Below, in pieces: positions 36,211-46,643 of a stretch of DNA of 64,000 nucleotides. How positions within the stretch are numbered: position 1 is the first letter of the stretch; each line of letters starts with the position of its first letter. This stretch comes from Rhodopseudomonas palustris. GTDB taxonomy: Bacteria > Pseudomonadota > Alphaproteobacteria > Rhizobiales > Xanthobacteraceae. Both the position numbers and the translations under genes were made by a program. Where the stretch lies: positions 141,230-205,229 of the forward strand of contig NZ_QYYD01000008.1 of the NCBI RefSeq assembly GCF_003591005.1. Direction: 5' to 3'. Under the pieces are notes generated by a model that did not search any database, had not been told where the DNA came from, and worked only from the letters and a program-made list of their open reading frames with translations.

Positions 36211-36654
36211 TCACTTCGGGTCCGGCACGGTCAGCTCGGTCTCATTGGTGTCGACCACGAAGACGGCGAGCAGTTTGGCAGGCTTGGTGGTACTTGCATT
36301 GGCGCTGACGCCGTGGTGGTCGCCCGGCAGTTCTGTCCAGTTTTCGCCGACGGCGTAGACCTTCTCCGGTCCGTCATTAACCTTGCTTCGCACCTCGCCC
36401 TCGAGCACCGTGGCGTAGATGATCGCCGAGCGCGCGTGCGTATGGGGCGGAGACGAGCCGCCCGGCCCGTATTCGACCAACACACCCTTGAGGCTCTTGC
36501 CCGGCACGCCGGGCAGCGCATGATGATACACCAGCTTCACCGTGGCGTTGGTGGCGCCGGCGAGCCGATCGGCGCGCCCCATCTGCTCGGAATGCGCCCC
36601 GACGGGTGTCGCGACGAGCTGTGCCGCGACGAGCAAGGCTGCTGGTTTCCACAT
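36211..36654 (-). CDS. Exported cupin-domain protein
   Basis: A 147-residue protein: signal peptide 1-20 (WKPAALLVAAQLVATPVGAH), then a single cupin barrel with metal-type histidines in SPPHTHARSA and GDHHGVSANAS, and the EGEV strand between. ATG 36654 was chosen because GGAGG lies seven bases upstream; a start at 36669 is possible. Gene order suggests a periplasmic accessory to the adjacent SDR/NmrA oxidoreductases. Confidence 0.85.
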   Translation of the reverse strand: MWKPAALLVAAQLVATPVGAHSEQMGRADRLAGATNATVKLVYHHALPGVPGKSLKGVLVEYGPGGSSPPHTHARSAIIYATVLEGEVRSKVNDGPEKVYAVGENWTELPGDHHGVSANASTTKPAKLLAVFVVDTNETELTVPDPK

Positions 36655-36672
36655 CTGCCGACCTCCCATGGC

Positions 36673-37431
36673 TTAGACGAGCGCCGCGGCGCGCTGGACG
36701 CCCCACGCCGCGAAATCGATCCGGCCGAGCCGCGCATCCGCGAGCGGCACCAGCGACAGCCGGTCGAGCCTGCTGCCGAAATACGCCCACTCCGGATCGG
36801 ACCGGACCTGACGCCGGTCGTTCGCCAAAGCCAGATAACGGCCGACGAACTCGTCGAACGGTGCACGCTCGGGCCCGGCGATCTCGATCGTGCCATTGCG
36901 CGGCTTCGACTGTGCGGTCTCCGCCACGATCGCCGCGACGTCATCGGCGGCGATCGGCTGAAACAGGCCGGCGGCGACGTGGATGACGCCGCCCTTGTCT
37001 CCGGCGTCGGCGATGGTGCCGATGAATTCCATGAACTGCGTCGAGCGGATAATGGTGTACGGCACGCCGGAGCGTTTGACGGCATTTTCCTGGTCAACCT
37101 TGGCCTGGAAATACGCGTTGCCCTGCAGCCGGTCGGTGCCGACGATCGACAGCACGACATGATGCTGCACGCCCGCGCGCACCTCCGCCGCAACCAGGTT
37201 CGCCTCATGCTGATTGAAGAAGTCGATCACGGCCGGCGGCTCGAACGAAGGCGAATTGGCGAGGTCGACGACGACGTCCGCGCCGATCAGAACGGCGTCG
37301 AGCCCATCGCCCGTCACCGTGTTGACGCCCGTGCTCGGCGCCGCCGCCACCGCGTCGTGACCAGCCCTCCGCAAGAGTTTGATGGTCTTAGACCCGATCA
37401 GGCCGGTGCCTCCGATGACGACGATCCGCAT
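36673..37431 (-). CDS. NmrA-like NAD(P)-binding protein
   Basis: A 252-residue atypical SDR starting MRIVVIGGTGLIGSK (GxxGxxG), with VVDLANS and STQFMEFIG; the YxxxK dyad is not obvious. It resembles NmrA/SDR_a5 proteins that sense or reduce quinones or flavins. It lies 18 bases before the cupin gene. Confidence 0.88.
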   Translation of the reverse strand: MRIVVIGGTGLIGSKTIKLLRRAGHDAVAAAPSTGVNTVTGDGLDAVLIGADVVVDLANSPSFEPPAVIDFFNQHEANLVAAEVRAGVQHHVVLSIVGTDRLQGNAYFQAKVDQENAVKRSGVPYTIIRSTQFMEFIGTIADAGDKGGVIHVAAGLFQPIAADDVAAIVAETAQSKPRNGTIEIAGPERAPFDEFVGRYLALANDRRQVRSDPEWAYFGSRLDRLSLVPLADARLGRIDFAAWGVQRAAALV

Positions 37432-37505
37432 GGTCGATCCTTTTGCTGATTGGAATTTGGTGTCCCGGCGGCAAGAGCCGCGCCGCCGGTCACGCCTCCG
37501 AGCGA

Positions 37506-38489
37506 CTACGCTTTGACGAAAGCGAGCAGATCGGGATTCACCACGTCGGCGTGGGTGGTGCACATGCCGTGCGGGAACTTCGGATAGGTTTTCAGCGTGC
37601 TGCGCTTGAGCAGCTTGGCGGACAACGGCGCGGAATCGGCGATCGGCACGATCTGGTCGTCTTCGCCGTGCATCACCAGGGCGGGCACGTCGATCGCCTT
37701 GAGGTCTTCGGTGAAGTCGGTCTCGGAGAACGCCTTGATGCCGTCGTAATGCGCGTTGGCGGCGCCCATCATGCCCTGCCGCCACCAATTGTGCACGACG
37801 CTCTGGATCGTCTCCACGCCCGGCCGGTTGAAGCCGTAGAATGGGCCTGACGGAAAATCGATGTAGAACTGGCTGCGATTGGCCGCGAGGCTGTCGCGCA
37901 GGCCGTCGAACACTTCGATCGGCAGGCCGCCCGGATTGCTCGCAGTCTTCACCATCAGCGGCGGCACCGCGCCGATGATGATCAGCTTGGCAACGCGGCC
38001 CTGCGGCAGGCCGTGGCGCGCGACGTAGCGCGTCGCCTCGCCGCCGCCGGTCGAGTGGCCGACATGGATCGCCCTGCGCAGGTCGAGATGTTCGGCGACC
38101 GCGGCCGCGTCGGCGGCGTAGTGATCCATGTCGTGGCCGTCCGCGACCTGCGTCGAGCGGCCGTGGCCGCGTCGATCGATCCCGATGACGCGGTAGCCAT
38201 GCTTGAGGAAGAACAGCATCTGCGTGTCCCAGTCGTCGGACGACAGCGGCCAGCCATGATGGAACACGATCGGCTGTGCGGATCTCGGGCCCCAATCCTT
38301 GTAGTAGATATCGACCTTGTCCTTGGTGGTGACATAGCTCATCGGGTCGGTCCTTTTGCTGGCGAACGGTGACACTGGCGAGTCGGCGCGCGCGAAACCG
38401 GGCGGCGCGCACAGTGCACCGACGAGGCCGGCGGCACCGATCATCACGGCACGCCGATCGATCGCCCTGGCTTGCTTCGAGCCTTGCAT
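37506..38489 (-). CDS. Tat-exported alpha/beta hydrolase (chloroperoxidase-like)
   Basis: A 327-residue hydrolase. The N-terminus has a twin-arginine signal ([18 protein letters not shown], cleavage near residue 35). The fold shows [12 protein letters not shown] (oxyanion hole), nucleophile S146 in GHSTGGGE, Asp in GEDDQIVP and His in the PHGM region. This is the cofactor-free perhydrolase/haloperoxidase-like family. ATG 38489 has AGGAG. First gene of a four-gene operon with NmrA-like, cupin and SDR genes. Confidence 0.9.
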   Translation of the reverse strand: MQGSKQARAIDRRAVMIGAAGLVGALCAPPGFARADSPVSPFASKRTDPMSYVTTKDKVDIYYKDWGPRSAQPIVFHHGWPLSSDDWDTQMLFFLKHGYRVIGIDRRGHGRSTQVADGHDMDHYAADAAAVAEHLDLRRAIHVGHSTGGGEATRYVARHGLPQGRVAKLIIIGAVPPLMVKTASNPGGLPIEVFDGLRDSLAANRSQFYIDFPSGPFYGFNRPGVETIQSVVHNWWRQGMMGAANAHYDGIKAFSETDFTEDLKAIDVPALVMHGEDDQIVPIADSAPLSAKLLKRSTLKTYPKFPHGMCTTHADVVNPDLLAFVKA

Positions 38490-38843
38490 CGCGAGCTCCT
38501 TTGATGAGGGCGCGCCACCCCGGCGCACCCGACCTCACGATGCCAAGCTAGGAGCCTCGCCGTCCGAACGCGATTGTACGGACGATCAGCCGGCCCTATG
38601 CGAAGGTGTAGGTCCGACGCCATCGGCCGCCGACATCGGCGCGTCGCCGCTTCAAATTCCACGCGGGGCAATTAGCAGCATCCCGGGCGTGGTGTTCCGA
38701 CGTTGTTCATGCGGGTTCGCGGCGTCGCGGCTCGTGAGACCGGAATGCGGCCTATCATCGTTGCCATCCGATGTCGCAGTCGCCTACTATCGATCCCGCA
38801 GACGATCGAAAAGATCGCGCCGAGAAGAATGGGATGGATACAA
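38490..38843. other. Divergent promoter region, no gene
   Basis: About 350 bases between the hydrolase operon and the binding-protein gene. No FixK box or other known operator was identified; short frames lack ribosome-binding sites. Confidence 0.35.
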
Positions 38844-40061
38844 ATGAGACTGATCAAACTTGCGGCCGTGATTGCGGCCACGTCGTTGCTTGCGCCTGGC
38901 GCCGCGCTCGCGCAGAAGGCCTACGGCCCCGGCGCCAGCGACACCGAGATCAAGATCGGCAATTTCGTGCCCTACAGCGGCCCGGCCTCGGCCTACGGGA
39001 TCGTCGGCCAGGTCGAGATCGCTTATGCCAAGATGCTGAACGACAATGGCGGCATCAACGGCCGCAAGATCAACTTCCTCTCGTATGACGACGCTTATTC
39101 GCCGGCGAAAGCAGTCGAGCAAGCCCGCAAGCTGGTCGAAGGCGACGAGGTGCTGTTCTTGTACCAGACGCTCGGCACGCCATCGAACACCGCCGTGATG
39201 AAGTACTTGAACCAGAAGAAGGTGCCGCAGCTGATGGTGTCGAGCGGCGGTACGCGGTTCGGCGACGATCCCAAGACCTATCCGTGGACGATGCCGTTCA
39301 ATCCGCCCTACCAGGCGGAAGGCCGGATCTATGCCAAGTGGATCCTCGCAACCCATCCGAACGCCAAGATCGCCGTGCTGGTCGCGAATGACGATTACGG
39401 CAAGGACATCTACAAGGGCGTCAAGGACGGGCTCGGCGCCAAGACGTCGATGATCATTTCGGAAGCGACTTACGATTTGACCGATCCGACCATCGACTCG
39501 CAGATGGCCAAGCTCAAGGCTTCGGGCGCCGACATGTTCCTCAATTTGTCGACTCCAAAATTCGCCGCGTTGGCGATCCGCAAGCTGGGCGAACTCGGCT
39601 GGAAGCCGATCCACGTTCTCAACAACGTGTCGGCATCGGTGGGTGCCGTGATCAAGCCCGCCGGCATGGACTTTGCGCAGGATGCGATCACTGCGAGCTA
39701 CATCAAGGATCCGACCGACCCGACCTGGCAGAACGATCCGGGCATGAAAGAGTGGGGCGCATTCCTGGACAAATACATGCCGGGCGCCGATCGCTCGAAC
39801 GGCCTGCTGCTGTATGGCTACGGCGCCGCGCAGACGCTCGAGCATATCCTGAAGCAGGCCGGCGATAACCTGACGCGGGACAACATCATGAAGGTCGCGA
39901 CCAGCCTGAAGGGCTACGCACCGTCGGCGCTGCTGCCGGGGATCACCATGAACACCTCCCCGACCGACCACTTCCCGATCGAACAGATGCAACTAATGCG
40001 CTTCAAGGGAGACCGCTGGGAAATGTTCGGCGACGTGATCGAGGCCAAGCTGACGAACTAG
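38844..40061 (+). CDS. Periplasmic binding protein, branched-chain amino acid ABC type
   Basis: 405 residues with a signal peptide (1-23, cleaved before QKAYG), then TEIKIGNFVPYSGPASAYG, typical of the family that binds amino acids or aromatic acids. The ATG at 38844 is preferred since the signal peptide begins there; ATG 38829 is possible. No transporter genes adjoin it, so it is an orphan receptor. Confidence 0.88.
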   Translation: MRLIKLAAVIAATSLLAPGAALAQKAYGPGASDTEIKIGNFVPYSGPASAYGIVGQVEIAYAKMLNDNGGINGRKINFLSYDDAYSPAKAVEQARKLVEGDEVLFLYQTLGTPSNTAVMKYLNQKKVPQLMVSSGGTRFGDDPKTYPWTMPFNPPYQAEGRIYAKWILATHPNAKIAVLVANDDYGKDIYKGVKDGLGAKTSMIISEATYDLTDPTIDSQMAKLKASGADMFLNLSTPKFAALAIRKLGELGWKPIHVLNNVSASVGAVIKPAGMDFAQDAITASYIKDPTDPTWQNDPGMKEWGAFLDKYMPGADRSNGLLLYGYGAAQTLEHILKQAGDNLTRDNIMKVATSLKGYAPSALLPGITMNTSPTDHFPIEQMQLMRFKGDRWEMFGDVIEAKLTN

Positions 40062-40169
40062 TCGGGCTCGTCGCGACGACGACGTCATGCGCGGGCCGAC
40101 CCCGCGTATGACGTCCATCGCAAGGCGAGCCGTGCGATCCTTCGATTTGGTTGTCGAACAGCAGTGCGT

Positions 40170-40814
40170 TCACCGTTGTGCAGGGTCTTGTACGCGCCAG
40201 CGGGCCCGCTTTCTCCACACCCGCAGGTCGACCATGACCGTTGCGGCCGCAGCGACGACCAGCGCGCACAGCGCCGCCTTCGACATCGTTTCCATCGTCC
40301 CCTCGATCAGCATGCCGTGAACGACGCTGCCCATGACGATCACCACGGCAAGCAGCATGTGGGCGATCCGCCACCGCCGCGGCCCCAAGCCCAATCGTCG
40401 GCGGAAGGCTGCGAGCAGCGCGACGGCAAAGATCGCCCACATCGCGACCACGCCCCACGGGGAAAACGGCGTCGGCGACGTGAAGGTGAGAGCGTCGATC
40501 ATGTCCGGCGGGCTGGTGTACCACAGACCGGCGACGTGGATCAGCACCGCGACCACCAGCGTGCCGCCGATCCAGCGATGCGTACGCCGCGCGCGCCAGG
40601 CCGACACCCCCGGCAAATATCCGCCGATCAGCAAAGGCTGAACCAGAACGAGACCGAGTGCGACGATGCCGGCGAACCCGGCCACGATATAGACCGGATC
40701 CCGCCATTTGAGCAGAGGACTCATGGCTGCGGCGATGATCGGGACGCCGATGGCTGTCGCAAGGGCCATCCAAATCAGCGTCGCCCTCACCCGGTTCACG
40801 CCTTGAGGATCCAC
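40170..40814 (-). CDS. Ferric-reductase-like bis-heme b membrane protein
   Basis: A 214-residue integral membrane protein with about six hydrophobic segments. Two His pairs have identical spacing: H79/H93 and H152/H166 (both HX13H), the bis-heme b arrangement of ferric reductase/MsrQ-like proteins. No FAD or NAD domain is fused. The GTG start at 40814 is four bases after the stop of the Tat-exported protein gene, so they are co-transcribed; by analogy with MsrP/MsrQ it may pass electrons to that protein. Confidence 0.78.
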   Translation of the reverse strand: MDPQGVNRVRATLIWMALATAIGVPIIAAAMSPLLKWRDPVYIVAGFAGIVALGLVLVQPLLIGGYLPGVSAWRARRTHRWIGGTLVVAVLIHVAGLWYTSPPDMIDALTFTSPTPFSPWGVVAMWAIFAVALLAAFRRRLGLGPRRWRIAHMLLAVVIVMGSVVHGMLIEGTMETMSKAALCALVVAAAATVMVDLRVWRKRARWRVQDPAQR

Positions 40815-40818
40815 TCAG

Positions 40819-41313
40819 TCAGGCCGGCTGCAGGACGAAATGTGCTTCCATGCTGGTGTCTTTGGCGCTGCGCATGACTGGACGCAGGAATACGGTTTTG
40901 AACTCGCCGCTGTCATAAGCGAGGTGCCCATGCGGCTGGCCGAACACCGGAATGATCTGCGGCATCTCGAGACGGAACTCGCCGTCCTTGTTCGTGAGCG
41001 TGGCGCCGTGACTGCGCTGCTCGTGCTCCTGCCCTTCGACCGTATGCGCCCAAATCTGGATGCGCTGCCCGGCGAGCGGAGCGCCGTCGCCCGCACGCCG
41101 AACGGTTCCGGTCATCCAAAAACCTCCGCCGCCGATCCGCTCCACGATCGGGGCGCCTTTGCGATAGTTGTTAGCCCCGCCCGACATCGACGAGGTCGGC
41201 GCGAGCCCTTCCGCGCGGGCGGGCTGCAGCAGCCCGGACATGCCGGCCGCCAGAACGGAACCTCCGCCAACGAGGAGCGTGCGGCGATTCAAGACAACCG
41301 TGCTCATGTTCAT
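40819..41313 (-). CDS. Tat-exported intradiol-dioxygenase-fold protein
   Basis: A 164-residue protein with a twin-arginine signal (NRRTLLVGGGSVLAAGM, cleavage near 35). The mature part resembles the beta barrel of intradiol ring-cleavage dioxygenases: AGQRIQIWAH, TNKDGEFRLEMP and PHGHLAY with an HxH (H128, H130). The usual two Tyr iron ligands are not evident, so dioxygenase activity is doubtful. ATG 41313 follows GAGGAAGGG. Paired with the bis-heme protein. Confidence 0.72.
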   Translation of the reverse strand: MNMSTVVLNRRTLLVGGGSVLAAGMSGLLQPARAEGLAPTSSMSGGANNYRKGAPIVERIGGGGFWMTGTVRRAGDGAPLAGQRIQIWAHTVEGQEHEQRSHGATLTNKDGEFRLEMPQIIPVFGQPHGHLAYDSGEFKTVFLRPVMRSAKDTSMEAHFVLQPA

Positions 41314-41542
41314 CCCTTCCTCAAGATTGGCGACTGCCGCGACGTCACAGCAGTCTTCTGAACTTAGCGGAGATGCTCTGGAATAACAGCCGAGGCCGTC
41401 GAGGACACTGCGAGCCGCAATAAAAGTCTTGTGAACAGGAGAAGCATTGCCCGGCGCGATGCGGACGGATGGAACATTGGCAGACACAAAATCCAGCGGC
41501 TGCGGCGCAACGTAGCAGGCACGTCGTTCGCCGGGCGCCGGA

Positions 41543-42224
<682 letters not shown>

Positions 42225-42232
<8 letters not shown>

Positions 42233-43451
42233 GGATCGCCACCACCGGATCGAGCCTTGCCGCGCGCAGCGCGGGCGCGATCGCCGCTGCCACGCCGGTG
42301 AGCGTCGCCAGCAGCGACGACGCGATGAACAGTTCGGAGTCCAGGATCAGCGGAAATAGTTCGCTGCCGTCGACCTGGCGCGCCGACCGGTGCCACGCGA
42401 ACAGCGCCAGCGCACCGAGGCCGGAGCCGATCGCCGCGCCCACGAAGCCCAGCAGGCCACCCTGTATCAGAAAGACGCGGAGGATCTGGCCGCGCCGCGT
42501 GCCCATGGCGCGCAGGATGCCGATGTCCTTCGAGCGCTGGATCACCGAGACGATCAGCACCGCGGCGATGCCGAACGCCACCGACAATCCGACGAACAGC
42601 CGGATCAGCGTGTTGGAATTCTGCTGCGCCTTGACAGCGGTGAAGAACTGCGCGTTGGTGCGGATCCAGCTCTCGGCTTTCACCGGCAACGTCGCCTGGA
42701 TCTCCTGCGCGGCGCTCTCGGCGGTGTAGATGTCCGCCACGGTGATGTCGATCGACGTGATGCCGCCGATCAGGCCGAGCATGCTCTGGGCGTTGCGCAG
42801 CGTCACGAAGGTGTTGCGCTGGTTGGCGGCCTTGTTGCCGAAATCGAAGATGCCCTTGATGGTGAGGATGCGATTGCCGGCGAGCGGCGTCGAGACGATG
42901 ATCTTGTCGCCGAGCGACGCGCCGAGATCGCGCGCCAGTTCGACGCCGATCAGGATGCCCTCGGTGGTGATCTGGGCTTCGCCGGCGATGATGAAATCCG
43001 GCACCTTGACGATCTGAAAATAGATCTCGGGCTCGATGCCGTACAGCGTGATGGCCCGGCTGGTGTCGCCGCGCAGCGCCAGCGCCGAGCCCGACGCCGT
43101 GGCGGCGGCGTGGACGACGTCCGGCCGCGCCTGCATTTCGGCGCGGAGTTTCGGCCACTGATCGATCGAGATCATCCGCTGCGTCGGTCGCTGCACCGTC
43201 GCGATCTCGACGGTGTCCGGCTCGTCGCGCAGCGGCCGCGCCACCTGATCGGGCGGGATCAGCTGGATCTGGGGCTGCGAGGTCAGCACGCGCTTGATGA
43301 AGTTGGCCTGCAGCCCGGCCAGCATCGCCGACATGAAAACGATGACGCCGACCCCGATGGCGATGCCGCCGACAATCACCAGTGTCTGTGTGGCGCCGTC
43401 GAGCAGGAAGCGCACGGCGGCGATCCACTCGAATGGCAGCCAGCGCTTCAC
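42225..43451 (-). CDS. ABC permease (FtsX/MacB type)
   Basis: A 408-residue permease: N-terminal helix ([20 protein letters not shown]), a large periplasmic domain, then three C-terminal helices ([26 protein letters not shown]..., [40 protein letters not shown]). [12 protein letters not shown] is an FtsX/MacB signature. It overlaps the adaptor gene by four bases. Confidence 0.92.
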
Positions 43452-44716
43452 GGCACCACCACGCGGACGCGATCCCCGGGCTTTACGCCGGTGGCGAGCG
43501 GGATCACGCGATCGCCTGGAGCGAGGCCATCGAGGATCTCGTAGGCACCAACGCCGCGCAGCCCGAGCCGGACCGGCTGGCGCACGGCGCGGCCATGCTC
43601 GGCCTTCAGCACATAGGGCGCCGTCGTCGCGTCGTTGACGGCGCGCGCCGCGATCACCACCGCATTGTCGCGGCGGGCAGTAGCGATGTCGACCGACACC
43701 GTCATGTCCTGGCGCAGATAGTCCGGCGGCTCCTCGACCTTCAGCTTGATCTCGACCGAGGCGCGGTTGATGTCGACCGATGGGTTGATGTAGCTGAGCG
43801 TCGCCTTGAAGCGTCTGTCCGGGTAGGCGTCGGCCGAGGCCAGCGCCTGCTGGCCGAGCGCGAGCTGGCCGAGATTTTTCTCGTCGATCTGCACCACGAT
43901 CTGGCTGTCCCCCGCCGGCGCCAACACCAGCAGCGCCTTGCCGGGCTGCACCACGCTGCCGCGTTCGACCTTGCGGGTGATCAGCACGCCGTCGCGCGGC
44001 GCGACGATGCTGGCATAGCCGAGCCGCGCCCGCGTGGTATTGAGCGTGGCGCGGGCCTGGCCGAGCTGGGTTTCGGCCATGACGTAGTCGCTGCCGACCG
44101 GGCTCGACGTATAGACCTGCAATTCGGCGGTCCGCACCAGGGTGCGGGCGACGTCGAGATTCTTGGTCGCCTCGTCGAGGGTCGCTTTGGTCCCGTAGCC
44201 CGATGCCGCCAGCTTCGAGGCGCGCGCATAGGCCGCTTCGGCGTTAAGCAGATTGGCCCTTGCCTGCTGCAGCGATTGATCGGCGGCCGGCTTGGTCAAC
44301 TCGCGGAGCTGGCGTACCCGCGCTTCGGCCTGCGCCACCGCGCCTTCGGCCTGCACCACCGCGGCCCTCAATTCGCTCGCCTCGATCGCGATCAGCTGCT
44401 GGCCCTCGCGAACGACCTCGCCTTCGTGCACCAGCACGTCGGCGACCGTGCCGGTGATCTGGCTGCCGATCTCGACGCGGTACGGGGTCTCGATATGCCC
44501 CGACGCGACCACGCTCTGCACCAGATTGGCGCGCTCGGCCACGACGGCGGCGACCTGCGGCCCGAGCATCAGCCGCGCCAGACCGAGCCCGGCCGCGAGC
44601 ACCACCAGCCCGCCGGCGAGCAACGACCATTTGCGGCGCCAGACCGCACTCGCCCAGCGACGCCCCGCAGGCAGCCGTAACGGCGGATCGGCCGGCTGAT
44701 CGACTTTGCGCAGCAT
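43448..44716 (-). CDS. HlyD/MacA-like periplasmic adaptor
   Basis: 422 residues: one N-terminal membrane helix (WSLLAGGLVVLAAGLGLARL, about 30-50), lipoyl-like halves (TGTVADVLVHEGEVVREGQQL and DGVLITRKVERGSVV), an alpha-helical hairpin rich in Ala/Gln/Glu and a beta-barrel end. It links the inner-membrane pump to an outer-membrane channel; no TolC gene is in the window. First gene of the operon. Confidence 0.9.
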   Translation of the reverse strand: MLRKVDQPADPPLRLPAGRRWASAVWRRKWSLLAGGLVVLAAGLGLARLMLGPQVAAVVAERANLVQSVVASGHIETPYRVEIGSQITGTVADVLVHEGEVVREGQQLIAIEASELRAAVVQAEGAVAQAEARVRQLRELTKPAADQSLQQARANLLNAEAAYARASKLAASGYGTKATLDEATKNLDVARTLVRTAELQVYTSSPVGSDYVMAETQLGQARATLNTTRARLGYASIVAPRDGVLITRKVERGSVVQPGKALLVLAPAGDSQIVVQIDEKNLGQLALGQQALASADAYPDRRFKATLSYINPSVDINRASVEIKLKVEEPPDYLRQDMTVSVDIATARRDNAVVIAARAVNDATTAPYVLKAEHGRAVRQPVRLGLRGVGAYEILDGLAPGDRVIPLATGVKPGDRVRVVVP

Positions 44717-44861
44717 GGCATCCTATCGTTGCAATGCCGAGCCGTAGCCCGCGGGCCCGGCGGCGCTATTGCGGAAGATCAATTGCGCCGACCTCCGCGC
44801 ATGATCAAATTCCCGTGGTTGTTGCGGACCTTGTCCGCGCTGTTGTCGACAAGGACACCGA

Positions 44862-45884
44862 ATGATCGCCGCTGTCGTGCTGGTGCTGATCGCTGCCGCG
44901 CTGCTGTTCGGCTCCGGCTGGCTGTCCTGCACGATCGCGCGCAGGCTGGAAGCGAAATTTCCGCCGCAGGGCGTGTTCGTCACCGCCAACGGCGTGAGGA
45001 TGCACGTGCTCGATCTGCCTCCTGAGCACCCTTCCGATCGCACGCTGCCGACCGTCCTGCTGGTGCATGGCGCCAATCTCTGCAGCGAGGACATGCGGCT
45101 GGCGCTCGGGGCGCGGCTGGCACGACGGCTGCGGGTCATCATCCCGGACCGGCCGGGACAGGGCTACAGCGCGCCGGGGCTGGGTCCGCTCGCATCCCCC
45201 GCCTATCAGGTCACCCTGCTCCGCGAAGTGCTGCGCGAGCGCGGCGTGACCGGCCCGCTGATCGTAGTCGGACATTCGTTCGGCGGGTTGATCGCGCTGC
45301 GCTATGCGCTCGACAATCCCGACACCGTGCAGGGTCTGGTGGTGATCAACCCGACCACCCATCCGCGCCCCCACGGCATTCGCTGGATCCAGCGAGCTTT
45401 CGACGTGCTGATGAAGCCGTCGATCAACTACACCGTGCTGCCGCCGATGTTCATGGCGATGATGGACCGCGTCGCGACGCGTATCTTCCGACCGGAGCCG
45501 CCGCCGCCCGACTACGCCGAGCGCAGCCGGCTCGGTCTGGCGCTGATGGCGAAGCGGTTTTCCGGCAGCCTGCAGGAATATTCCGGGCTGCGCGAGCAAT
45601 TGATCGATCACGTACCGCGTTACCCCGCGGTGCAGGCGCCGACCGTGATCATCGCCGGCAGCGCCGATCCGGTGGTGCCGCCGCAAATTCATGCCGAGGC
45701 GCTGGCGCAAGCGCTACCCCGCGCCCGGATGATCCGGATCCCCGGCGCCGGGCACATGGCGCACCATGCCCATGCGGACGCCATCGCCGCCGAGATCGAA
45801 CGGCTGGCGGGCTGCAGCGGCGGAGCGACCCCGCTGCGGGCGGTGGAGCGCCGGTGGCCAGCCGAGAGCCAGCAACCGGCTTGA
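44862..45884 (+). CDS. Alpha/beta hydrolase with N-terminal membrane anchor
   Basis: 340 residues: a hydrophobic N-terminus (AAVVLVLIAAALLFGSGWL) followed by a hydrolase core with LLVHGANLCSEDM, nucleophile Ser in GHSFGGL, Asp in GSADPVVP and His in GAGHMAHH. Substrate unknown. It is divergent from the efflux operon. Confidence 0.88.
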   Translation: MIAAVVLVLIAAALLFGSGWLSCTIARRLEAKFPPQGVFVTANGVRMHVLDLPPEHPSDRTLPTVLLVHGANLCSEDMRLALGARLARRLRVIIPDRPGQGYSAPGLGPLASPAYQVTLLREVLRERGVTGPLIVVGHSFGGLIALRYALDNPDTVQGLVVINPTTHPRPHGIRWIQRAFDVLMKPSINYTVLPPMFMAMMDRVATRIFRPEPPPPDYAERSRLGLALMAKRFSGSLQEYSGLREQLIDHVPRYPAVQAPTVIIAGSADPVVPPQIHAEALAQALPRARMIRIPGAGHMAHHAHADAIAAEIERLAGCSGGATPLRAVERRWPAESQQPA

Positions 45885-45955
45885 CATCGGCAGGTCCAGC
45901 AATGAAACCCGAACCGGTTCAGCCGCGTTCCACCCGACAGGCAGGAGAATCCCGT

Positions 45956-46207
45956 ATGACCGTCTTCAAGCTGATCTGCGCCGTCGCTGTCGTGTCGCTC
46001 GCAGCCAGCGCGCCCGCGGCGGCCAAACACAAGCACCGGCATCACCATCGCCATCACGGCGTGGGCTCGCTCTACATCCACAATTACGGCCCGCCGGTCT
46101 GGCCCGGCCAGACCTATGCCTATTATGACGGTCCGACATCGGCGCTGTGCAAACAGAGCGCCGCGGCCTATCGCGGCCAGGATGGCCGCCGGCATCCGTG
46201 CTATTGA
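45956..46207 (+). CDS. Small exported His-rich protein
   Basis: 83 residues: signal peptide 1-22, then KHKHRHHHRHH followed by a Tyr/Pro/Gly-rich part with two Cys (C66 region and the C-terminal HPCY). ATG 45956 has AGGAG upstream. The His run could bind metal. No family recognised. Confidence 0.65.
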   Translation: MTVFKLICAVAVVSLAASAPAAAKHKHRHHHRHHGVGSLYIHNYGPPVWPGQTYAYYDGPTSALCKQSAAAYRGQDGRRHPCY

Positions 46208-46241
46208 TGAACGAGCGCAGCCCAAAACCGGACCTGAGGCC

Positions 46242-46472
46242 ATGACCGACTTCGCCGCCCCGGAAGACATCCGCAAGGTCGCCACGGCCCTTCTGAAGAC
46301 GGCGATCGAGATCGTCTCCGAGGAGGACGGCGGCGCGCACAATCAATGCAAGCTGTGCAATGCCTCGGTGCCTTGGCTGCAGACCGGCGACGAGATCAAG
46401 CACGCTCCGGACTGCCCGGTGGTGCTGGCACAGCGCATCCTGTCGTCGAAGCCGCGGCTGCACAGCGTGTAG
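46242..46472 (+). CDS. Small Cys/His putative zinc-ribbon-like protein
   Basis: 76 residues with a helical N-terminus and CKLCNAS ... HAPDC, a C-x2-C ... H-x3-C arrangement that could bind zinc. ATG 46242 follows GAGG; it begins 34 bases after the His-rich protein gene, so both are likely co-transcribed. Function unknown. Confidence 0.62.
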   Translation: MTDFAAPEDIRKVATALLKTAIEIVSEEDGGAHNQCKLCNASVPWLQTGDEIKHAPDCPVVLAQRILSSKPRLHSV

Positions 46473-46520
46473 CAACGCCATCCGTCTCGCCGCCGACTCA
46501 TTACAAAAACGACCTCTTAC

Positions 46521-46599
46521 CCGTCATTGCCAGTGCAGCGAAGCAATCCAGCGCCATGCTCGACGCTTGTGGATCGCTTCGCTGCGCTCGCGGTGACGG
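46521..46599. repeat. Family B palindromic repeat (diverged)
   Basis: CCGTCATTGCCAG and CTCGCGGTGACGG outer arms with GAAGCAATCCAG/GGATCGCTTC inner arms: a diverged copy of the 8349-8847 family. Lies between the convergent 46242 gene and the ligase gene. Confidence 0.7.
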
Positions 46600-46643
46600 A
46601 TGCCCAATCTTGCCCATCAAGCCAACTGGCAGATCATCCCGCC

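Noticed and set aside
40819..41313. Naming the Tat-exported protein a protocatechuate dioxygenase
   Set aside because: The HxH is present but the Tyr iron ligands are not evident and the protein is exported and too short, so only the fold is claimed.
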